64,000 nt of DNA from Dipteris shenzhenensis (lineage: Eukaryota > Polypodiophyta > Polypodiopsida > Gleicheniales). Under the pieces are notes generated by a model that saw only the letters and a program-made list of their open reading frames with translations, made no database searches and was not told the DNA's origin. A program made the position numbers and the translations under genes. Of this stretch, positions 55,023 through 64,000 are shown piece by piece. The stretch lies in assembly GCA_047967505.1 (NCBI GenBank), contig CM106538.1; one strand, given 5' to 3'. Every line of letters starts with the position of its first letter. The first letter of the stretch is position 1.

Positions 55023-57641
55023 CATATGTCAATTTGGTTGGAGGTTTGCTTTCCCTAGTAGACCGTCTGAGCTGCTATGGCTCTGCTTGGGGTGTTTTTG
55101 GCAATTCTTGCTCTTCTTCATCAACCATTTCTGTAGATGACTGTGAAGTCAATGCTTCTATGTCCTGTGTATTTGAGGTTTTCCATTCTGATTCCTCATC
55201 AAAGATTACATCTCTAGAGATAATGACCTTGCGGTTGATGGGACCATACAACTTGTATGCTTTGCTTTCTTCACTGTAGCCAACCATGATGCATTTGCGT
55301 GACTTTGCAACAAATTTCCTGCGATGATCATCATGGATGTGGGCATATGCTATGCAACCAAATATGTGGAGATGCCCAATGTGTGGCTTGTGTCTACTGA
55401 GTGCTTCATAAGGTGTCATACCTTGTATCGGTTTGATAGAAAGCCGACTAAGCAAATAGTTTGCAGTGGCTATTGCTTCTGCCCAATACTGATTCGAAAG
55501 ATGCTTCTCACTAAGCATGTCTGCTAAAGTACCATTCTTTGTTTCAGTTCTTGCATTCTGTTGAGGAGTATCTACACAAGTGAATTGTCTTTGAATGCCG
55601 TGACTTTTGCAAAGGTTCATGAATGTTGAAGACATATATTCACCTCCTTTGTTTGATCTCATGACTTTGATCTTTCTGCCTGTCTGGTTTTCTACCATGG
55701 CTTTGAATTCTTGAAATTTGGAAAACACTTCAGATTTCTCATTCAGAAAGTAGACCCAACAATATCTATTGTAGTCATCGATGAAAGTCAAGTAGTAAAG
55801 TGAACCATTGATGCTGCGGGTCTGGGCATAACCCCATACATCTGTGTGTATCAAATCAAGAATACCTCATGCTCGAGAGGTGCTTATGCTGAAGTTGGTT
55901 CGCTTTTGTTTGCTGAAGCAGCATGCTTCGCAAACTTTTCCAAGAAACTCTAGCTTTGGTATCCCAATTGCCATATTCTGATTCCTGAGATCTAACAAGC
56001 TCTTGAAATTGACATGATCATATCTCTTGTGCCATTTTGCAAATAGTGGCATCTATTGCGGTTGAGCTAACATGGCATGCTTTTTTGGTACTATAGCTAG
56101 CATTATGTACAAGCGTCCTTCCTTGATACCTTTTCCTACTATAGCTGATATCTTCTGGATTTGTCTCTGACAGTGCATTCATCTCCGTCGAAGATGACTC
56201 TATAGTTGTGTTTTGTCATTTGACCTATTGACAGGAGGTTCTTGCTAAGTTTCAGAATATAAAGTACATCTTTTACCAATCCTTTCATACCAGTGAAATT
56301 GTTCATAGGGATAATGCCTGTCCCTTGAAATGGATTCAGTGTATTATCTATTGTCTAGATGACATTCTTTTGTCCTTCTAATGGTTTCATCTCTGTGAAC
56401 CATTCCTAATGATTTGTCATGTGAGATGATGCATTGCTGTCGATGTACCAAGGATCTTGGTCTCCTTGGTTGACTTGATAGCTGAAATCATCTTTTGGAT
56501 TACAATCCATGTCTAGGTGCACTGTATCAGTATTATGCATTTCTTTGTTTGCAAGATACATATTCCCATGTTCATTTGCAAAATGATTGTGACAAGAATG
56601 TCCACCACAATGATTTCCTCTACCATAAAAATTCCCTCAATTACTGTTGGATTGACCGCCTTGGTCGTACTGCTTTTTGCGGCAATCTCTTTCATAGTGT
56701 CCAAACTTATGACAGTAGTTGCACTAGATGTTTGACACGTTGGTGGATGCATTCCCTCATCCTTAAAATCTTCCTCAATTGGAATGATTTCCTCTTTGCT
56801 GATTCTGATATTGCTGAGGACGCTGCTGATGTTGATTCTGACTTTGTTGATGATGACCACTTCTCTGGAATGATCTACCTCTGCCTCTACTTCTGTCTGA
56901 AGCTGTGAATGCTTCATCATTAGGATGACCTTTGGGTGCTTGAATGGCCTGAGTCCTGAGTTCTTCACTAAGTATGATTGATTGAAGTTCTTCCAATGTC
57001 AGAATTTGCCATTGGATGGCAATACTCTAGACTAGATTCTTGTATCCCTCTCATAGTCCATTCAGGATGACTTGAATAATTTTTGCTGGATTCATAGTCT
57101 CTCTTGCTGCTGCTGCAAGTTGATTATTGTAGTCTTTAATTATGAGTACGTAAGCATGACCGGTTTTGTTGCTGTTGCGAAAACTCTAGTTGATTTGGTT
57201 TCTCAGTGTGACAAATCTTGGATGTGTTCTTGGACTCGTAGAGAGCTGCGAACATATCCCATGCTTCTTTCGATGTCTTGACGGTGTTGAGTTGTCCTAA
57301 CATGACATCTTGCACATTTTGCTTGATCAGATGATATGCATACTTATCTTTCTTATCCCATTCTACCTAAGCTCAGGCAATGGCAGGATCTGCTACAGGC
57401 GCAGAAACTAATTGTGTAGTTGGATATCCCACTGTGGATCCCGTTGCTCGTGCTGTGACAACAGGTGGAGTATAGAACTACTGCTGGCTGGATCATCCAA
57501 TGGTCTAGGTGTGGATCCATCAACATACTCCCATTTGTCCTGAAGTACAAGAATGGTATCCATTCGGCATTTCCATGTGCCATAATTGGAGTTGTCTAGC
57601 CTAACAAATGCCTCCAGATTGAAGTTGCTAGTCGTAGACAT
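55023..57641 (-). mobile_element. Truncated Copia retrotransposon copy 2, decayed, no LTRs
   Basis: Gag starts at ATG 57641 (MSTTSNFNLEAFVRLDNSNY) and shifts frame several times. A zinc knuckle (CNYCHKFGHYERDC) lies near 56700. The protease site reads WYIDSNASSHMT, with Asn where DSG has Gly. The GAG-pre-integrase region (KWHKRYDHVNF) precedes a 259-codon integrase frame at 55854-55075. In the integrase the second catalytic Asp position reads RSNKGGEY instead of RSDNGGEY, and the Glu region reads NARTETKNGTL. The copy ends at 55023, before reverse transcriptase. It is the sister of 38093-41076 and also inactive. Confidence 0.85.
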
Positions 57642-59350
57642 GGTGCAAGAAATGTACTCAAAGTGTCGTGAAAAACATTGTCTGAATCAACTACAAAACA
57701 CTGACTGTAGCAAGTGAAATTTGAACTATCGATGAAGGTGGAACTGCAATATAATTTGAGTCCTGACAATGTGCATGGTCTTCAACCTCTCCATTGTCTC
57801 CTCCTTTGGCTCCCTAAAAAATTTTAATGCAACAAGCTAGACTAGCAGAAATACTAAGTTGTACAAATTCCCTCTTTTTTAGACAAGGCTCTCAACAAGC
57901 AATGGCTGGATGTAATCTTTTGGCCTCTAAGGCTCTCAATGATCTTTTGGCTCACTAGATGTAATGCTTTGGTCTTTAAGGCTCTCAACAATTGCTGAGT
58001 TTTTATTACATTTATGTAATCTCTTTTTGTTCAATTTAAGGCTCTCAATATGCACTATTGTTAACTTTTATATTTGAATGGTTATGGGCCGATAGCTGTA
58101 ATCTTTTGGACTTTAAGGCTCTCAGCAATTGCCGAGTTTTATAAATGTAAGATCCTCTGTTCAATTTTTGCTCAGTATAAGTTGTTAATTTCTTAATAAC
58201 CTGTTATTGGACGTAAATGTACATTGTAATCTCTTACCCTTGTCCTTTATAAGATGAGAAATCCACCTAGATACCCTTTATGAAGTGCACGTACAAGAAT
58301 TTTGCAAAGTACATCACCACTTCATTATGGTGTGGCACCTTCCCATATATCTAGATATATATCTGCCTAGCATTTTGTTGAATCCGTTAATTTCGGCAAT
58401 TTGTTATCTTCTATCTCTCATGCTGGTCCAAAGCTTAGGTTGGGGTGCTTCCACCTCCCTCCTACGTCTCCTTGCTTGGTTGCCTTAGGCTTCCTCTTCA
58501 TAAGCCTCTAAGGGCCATATTGCCAAAAGCTCTTATTTTGAGACAAGCTTGTTCACTTCTTTCCATTGCATGCCTGCAAAACCAATGCCCATGGCATTGG
58601 TTGCTAGTTTGTATGTGATAATTATTGACAAAAGACCTAAGAAATGATACATCTAATATTGGAAGCATGCAAATTTTGAAATATTAAACATACAGACCTC
58701 CAGGTTGAGCATATAGGATGTACGTGCAATCATATCTTGCACATGCTTAGGCGTTGCACTGGCAACCCTGCGTAGTCGCTTGAACTACGTTTGCCAATAG
58801 ATAAGCCTCATTTCATCTCTCTTTTCCATTTTCCAAGCATGGCTGACATTCTCGTGTTTTGTGGACAGCACATCAAGCCTACTCTTCAGCCTCCTCTTGC
58901 TTGCATCAATGGATGTTTGCATGCTCTTCTAGAGCCTTCTGCCTCACTAGGCAAAGGAGGAGTATCCTCTCCTTGTGACACAGGAATTATTGCTTGTTGT
59001 AGAGAGCGAAGTGTAGATGAATGCTTGGTGTGCAACAGTATGCAAAGTCTGCATGCATCAAATTCAACATTTGTGAGGTGCCAATGTGTGACGTAGGATG
59101 CAAGATGCACTTGTCACATGCAATATGCTCAATGCAAGATAAAAATGTTACATATCCCATGCAAGATGCAAACTATTACATATGCTATGCAAAACAAGTT
59201 ATAACAAAATTATTTTAATTTAACAAAATGTACATGTTGCAATCTTTATTTACGTCAAATGGTACAAATTAAATTTTATTTTTTAACAAGAATTTCATTA
59301 CAATAAGTTTGACACATGGGGTCCCAAAAATATTACAAGACAAAAAATGT
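57642..59350. other. Intergenic, with 'aaggctctcaa' repeats
   Basis: From 57885 to 58140 the words ctttaaggctctcaacaatt, ttgctgagtttttat and tgtaatcttttgg recur about five times at 50-65 bp spacing. An open frame at 58791-59096 has no recognisable features. Near 59095-59200 atgcaagatgca-like words repeat. No supported gene. Confidence 0.45.
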
Positions 59351-59366
59351 GGCTTATGTTGCAATC

Positions 59367-61134
59367 CTAAGGGCCAGGCTCATCTCTTCCATAGGCCTCA
59401 TAGCCCAATTCTCCCTCACATTCTACTCTCTTTAAGATATCACTGATCTCTCCAAGTGGCTTTCTCTGATCGGCAATGTGATGCATCATTTGTTCTTTTG
59501 CATGATGCTTAATGGAATTAATGACATGAGAAGGAGGCATTTTTCCAATCATCCTCAAGATAACCCCAGACATCTTCAAAAAAATAAATTATCTCAACAA
59601 TGATCCATCCCAATGCATGCATATCTACATGGCATGTATATCTACCTCTTAATGCTACTTCTTGTAGCTTAGGTGCAAGCCATTTTTTCTGCCCATGCTC
59701 TTCCTCTTTCTGCCCATGCTCTTCCTCTTTTTCTACCCATGCTCTTCCTCTTTCCTACAAACTCGGTAGTTAGCATCTGTCTCCAAAGACTGCTTCTTTA
59801 GATGCTTGATTGCTTTTCGACTCTCTAAGAATTCCATGGCCATCCCTTAGTCTATGATGCCGACTCGGCATCTAGACTTTCCAACAAAATCCAATAAGAT
59901 ATTGCCCAAGTGTAGGTCTGTGTGCATCCACCTTCTAGCGTGTAGCCTTGCTAAACCATCCACAAGTGCATGGATGATATGGAGGAGATTCTCACAAAGT
60001 ACATTGATTTGGGCAATATCTTCCTTCTCTAATGTAGCTTGGACTCCCCTAGTTGCTATGGCCATCAGATTCGCTCCTCCCCTTAGAAAATGGTGGAAGT
60101 AGTGTATGAACCTACCTACCCTAGTCCTCCATTGGTAGAATCTGAAGGGCTGCAACAAGCTACCACCATTAAAGTATGGCGTGATGGTCCATAGTGGCTC
60201 TTCTTGGGTTGCTACGATCACACGTACAAGGATTGGGTGTAAAATATGCATGAGTTTTTCTCTCCTTGCTTCTCGTGTACGTGTCCCAATATTTCCCTTG
60301 TACTTCTTTTTGGCATATTCCATGTGATATGGCAACCCTGCAGCTCCTAACAACTGCACGTTAAATATAGTGCCATAGGTGCTTGAGCCGATTTTCTCGC
60401 CAACTTGTATCTCCCTCTCTATGACATATGCCAAGTGTGACACTCTGTCTATATTACTAACCACGTGTTGTGCCCTTTGAACCTCATGACCTCTTAATGG
60501 TTGAGAGGGTGTAGAGTCTAGCTGCTCTTCACCTGCGGCCACGGACATAGCTCGCCCATAAGCTATTTCAGCCTCCTTGTCCCAGCACTTAGACACTATG
60601 ACATGGTGATCTCATGAAAGGACCCTACTCTTGTGCGCTTGGCCCATACACCCATCCATTGCGTTAACTTGAAGACATCAAACTCTTGTGCAAGAGTAGG
60701 GTCTACATTACATGCTTCGTTGAATCAGGTCACTGCATTCCCAATAAAGCTGCCAACCCAAAGCATGGCATCTATCTCCCATTGCACCCGCAACTGGCAA
60801 AATCATCATGACCTTCAGACTATAAACTACTCTTAGCATCTTTAAGAATACTCCTTTTCATAGTGCTGACTCCCTCTAGACTAGACATGGTTGATTCCAT
60901 CTCACTCTCCTCCATGTTGCACACCCTAACAAAAAAGGCATCCCGAATGCTTCTCATCATTCTCTTGCACTCGCCCTTACTTAGCTCTTCCCCTACTGTT
61001 TGCTTACTGCTGGCAGTTAAGTGTAAGAAAATAATACAATGTCTGTGCTCAACAGATAACAGGATCTCATATGCAAGAGAGAAAACAAGATAGTATGGAG
61101 AATCAAAAATTTGATTACTGTAGAACTGATACAA
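59367..61134 (-). pseudogene. Protein kinase pseudogene with a stop at the DFG motif
   Basis: The longest frame (60596-59847) has a glycine loop (GEKIGSSTYGTIF), a Lys-rich strand (YAKKKYKG), a hinge-like region (PLWTITPYFNGGS) and a catalytic loop HTDLHLGN in the place of HRDLxxxN. It then reads GIID, stop, GMA: TAA at 59847-59849 sits exactly where the Phe of DFG belongs. Downstream, C-lobe pieces continue in shifted frames (PKLQEVALRGRYTCHVDMHALGWI, then HVINSIKHHAKEQMMHHIAD). A 22-24 bp unit (cccatgctcttcctctttct) is repeated three times at 59693-59752 within the activation-segment region. Upstream frames to 61134 (EESEMESTMSSLEG) probably belong to it. The region at 60600-60830 has another TGA. 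It is related to segments A and B by the FNGGS region. Confidence 0.65.
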
Positions 61135-61259
61135 TAGATGGCGCTACCTCCCAACTGTGCGCTCCTGTGAAAGAAGCTTTGATGGCATGCTGGAAACAGT
61201 AGAAGACGGAGGTTGGATGCTAAGGAATCAGGGTTACTATAGCCAGTGATAAAATGGGC

Positions 61260-61740
61260 TTCATGGGCTTGCTCTTATATAGCCACCAGTCGTAGTCGGT
61301 TAGGCTCAATTGGGTGACTGACCCAGTCTGCCCAAAACGGTCGACTGGGGGTCGGTCCCGAAATAGGCCATCGACCATACGATAGAACCGGTGCGCAAAA
61401 CAGAGCAACTAACCTATGGTCTCTGTTCGGCCTAGAGCCATCCGGGATCATCTGAGGCTCCAAATGGGTCCCGCAACCCGAGAGTGGGCTGCCCCGAGAA
61501 ATACTCCGTCTACCCTTAGTGCGGTCAGTCAAGGGATGCCTTCCCGCACTTGCATGTAGCCTAGTTGGCGGGTTGCCAACTCTATTTGAAGCCGTCCAGC
61601 CATCAGGCCACACATGGCCCCCATCTGGTGTCCAAACCAGGACCTACCCGAGCTACTCAAATGCCTTCTCCTCATATGGGGGGCTTACAAGTAAAGTTAG
61701 CTGGTTCCCGCGTAGTTACACGAGAGTGGAGCATTGATAT
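61260..61740. other. GC-rich island without a supported gene
   Basis: Composition changes sharply here, with words such as ggtcgactgggggtcggtcc. A 112-codon minus-strand frame (61613-61275) has no recognised motif. It could be a piece of an LTR or a foreign repeat; I found no second copy in the window. From 61741 to 62500 nothing is recognised. Confidence 0.35.
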
Positions 61741-62509
61741 CTAACATTAAGCCCATGCTTGCGAGCAAATCTTACTGTGTATGCAGAAAGATTTATCACT
61801 TGACAATAGCAAAGAGCTACATTTGCCACACAATAATGAGCAGGCAGGCATCTGACAATAATTCCCACCCTATACATTCTTTTTTTTTTTAACTACATGA
61901 AATGCTTTCCATAACCCCTTCAAAAGAATGGCATCTAATAGAGCTTTAATGCACTTTTGCAGTCTTTTAAATTGTGTTTCTGGACACCATATGTGCACCA
62001 CTAAGGTTCATGACATGATGGTAGATCACAAAAATATGTGTACTATGGGAGATTTTGTGTGGCTTTTGATATTCACAACAAAGCAATTATCAATATTATT
62101 ATTGTAACTTTTATTATCAATACTATTATTGTAAATTTTAAGCTATTAAGGTGTTTATGAATGTGGCCTAAGAGGCTTGCCACTCTATTAATCTTGGAAG
62201 CTATACTTTTTGAATGTCGATGTAGTTTAGAGCTAAGTTCGATGGTTGAAAGTAGAAGGCTAAGCTGGCCATTTGACAAATATGAAGGTTTAGTTAAACT
62301 TTTTATAACAATAGTTACAACCACCATGCATGTAGGTTGTAGTCCAACTATTTACAAAAATCAAGCTAGCTACAACCACCATGTATGTCTCGACCTATTC
62401 CAGGATGTGGGACCAGGAACCACTTCCTAGGCCAGGCCCCTCGGCCAAGACTTGGAGAGAGGAGGACTTTTGCCTCTTCTCAATCCACTTTTGGTGAAAA
62501 TGAGCCTGG

Positions 62510-62785
62510 CGGATGGCATATATCTTGGGCTGGTAGTATTTACCGGTGGTAATTTATGTATTGCCACTAGTAATAGTAGTGCTAATGGTAGCAGTATGTC
62601 AATTACCATGGGTAGTAATAGGATCCCTCGCAGGAATATTGCCACTACCATCGGTAATAATATTATTGCCGGTAGTGTGCATACTACCGCCAGTAGTATT
62701 GTGTCAAACTACTGGCAATAGTATTAGTACTACTGCCAGTAGGAGACTACCACTGGTAGTATTGATACTACCGCCAATATATATT
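62510..62785. repeat. Dense cluster of GGTAGT/ACTACC palindromic repeats
   Basis: Short inverted words such as gccagtagtattg, ctactggcaatagtatt, tactgccagtag and ggtagtattgatactacc fill about 275 bp on both strands. The last is a perfect 8-bp stem with a 2-base loop. Such clusters occur in subterminal parts of some DNA transposons, but no terminus or transposase is visible here. Confidence 0.7.
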
Positions 62786-63530
62786 CAGCTTTCAAGTTAG
62801 GGCCACTTGATAGCGCAAAGGCATGATTGTGCCCATGATTCATGAAATGTGTCATCATGACACGTAATCAAAGAAAATTCATGTGATTACGTGAATATGC
62901 AATCCCAGGGTTGGATGACTCGAGTAAGTTGTCTTCTATTCTTTGATTGTTTTATAAGCTAGCCAGTCTCTATTTTGGAGGTTCTATTCTGGCAGCTCAC
63001 TGATCGTTGCCATGGAATCAATGGAAAGATGCAGTTTGTCATGGCTTGCAAGAGAAGCAAACAGAGGCTACAAGATAGGAAATTTGAAAAGCTTGGTCAA
63101 GACACAAGGAATAAATTATGGGTTGAGTAAAGCAATGGCATGGTATCAAAATGACAATGGAGGACACTTTTGCAATGTTTGCAGAGGGAGAAAGAACGAG
63201 AAGAAAGAAGATTTCTTACATAGCAGTACTATGAAGTGATTACATGTGCACATCATTAGAGCAAAGAACATGATCTTAGATCAACAAGCTACAAGAGGGT
63301 GACAGTAGCTATGTTGGTATCCCCTAAAACACAAAAGAAATGGCTTGGCCGCATAATGTGGAAGATGTTGTCAATCAAAAGGACCAACATGGCTCCAACT
63401 CTTGAAGACAGAGCGGAAGTAATTCACAATCATCTTGATTTGAAATCAAAAGGACATCTATAAAAAGCAGAGGGATGTAAGCAATTGGACGAGCACATCA
63501 TACACATGCTAGATACAATGCAGATCAGGG
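62786..63530. other. No supported gene
   Basis: A 75-codon open frame (63012-63239, MESMERCSLSWLAREANRG) has no recognisable family. The rest is unremarkable AT-rich sequence. Confidence 0.35.
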
Positions 63531-63539
63531 TTTGCCTAC

Positions 63540-63850
63540 ACCATCCCAATGGTTGTCTATGATTGAGATTTAGAATAGTTTAATTATCTAATTTTCAAAT
63601 CTGGCTAGCTTGGACTTAATGTGATTGTCCTAAAATAGCTTGGTGGTTGGAACATCATGTGATTGTCCTAAACCAGCTCAGTGGTTGTCTGTGATTGAGT
63701 TTTGTAATGTTTAATTTCTAGATGGACTTAACGTAGTTGTCCTAAACCAACCCAGTGGTTGGAACATCAAGAAACCATGGCTGGTTCAGGTCAAACACTA
63801 GCTATGTGATTGTCCTATACCGGTGTGGTTGAGCAGAAAAACACAGCAAC
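63540..63850. repeat. Loose tandem repeat of about 50-70 bp
   Basis: gtgattgtcctaaa, cagtggttggaacatcaag and ggttgtctatgattgagatt-like phrases recur about five times. Past 63850 nothing is recognised. Confidence 0.65.
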
Positions 63851-64000
63851 ATATTTCACAACAGAACAACAATATATTGTTATTGTCTAATTGATGACCA
63901 GATTGATGGTTAAAATTGATGTGATTCCTCGGGGGGTCACTAAATATTAAATGCGACTATCACGTGAGTTCAACATAAGGACATATTTAATTCTAAATTT

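Noticed and set aside
58791-59096. 101-codon plus-strand ORF
   Set aside because: It has no domain, no promoter or splice context and no homologue seen; a comparable frame is open on the other strand.
61275-61613. 112-codon ORF in the GC-rich island
   Set aside because: There are no recognisable motifs or a homologue in the window, and GC-rich sequence opens frames by chance.

Overview
The window looks like nuclear DNA of a land plant outside the seed plants (fern, lycophyte or bryophyte; I cannot say which). The clearest pointer is an intact microbial-type terpene synthase-like gene at 45.4-46.4 kb. Within plants that family is known from non-seed lineages. Spliceosomal introns, Copia and CACTA remnants, a TTA-flanked MITE and long satellite arrays fit the same picture. 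No rRNA or tRNA gene was recognised. Most coding sequence here is broken.

Layout: 0.2-0.65 kb minisatellite; 0.76-4.25 kb, minus strand, a large DUF7869-type gene split by one stop; 4.34-16.2 kb a satellite array of ~182-bp monomers arranged as a 17-monomer higher-order repeat of 3,094 bp; 16.5-21.5 kb an extraordinary purine-rich plus strand (G-rich minisatellite with GC palindromes, then GA arrays); 22.66-32.5 kb, plus strand, a large multi-exon gene with a novel-looking N-terminal module and three tandem Ulp1/C48-like protease units, interrupted by a young gag-only LTR element with a perfect 5-bp target duplication; 33.2-33.7 kb a small charged-protein ORF; 34.3-36.5 kb a five-exon CACTA (TNP2/DUF4218/DUF4216) remnant followed by short GC-rich subterminal-like repeats; 37-42.7 kb a 1.1-kb duplicated segment (kinase-like remnants) flanking a truncated Copia element and a piece of a local dispersed repeat; 45.4-46.4 kb the terpene synthase; 46.7-49.5 kb two longer copies of the dispersed repeat, one with a 401-bp MITE; 50.4-52.9 kb, minus strand, a second member of the 22.7-kb gene family without protease units; 52.9-53.6 kb a ~120-bp minisatellite; 55.0-57.6 kb a second truncated Copia copy; 59.4-61.1 kb a kinase pseudogene; 61.3-64 kb GC-rich and palindromic repeats without a clear gene.

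The genes do not form a pathway. The only ORF that looks intact and functional as a cellular enzyme is the terpene synthase. The most unusual objects are the 17-mer satellite, the triplicated Ulp1-like gene with a paralogue that shares only its N-terminal module, and the ~5-kb purine tract just upstream of that gene. The Ulp1-like gene, the small ORF and the CACTA transposase lie head-to-tail on one strand and may be parts of one large composite element; this is inference.
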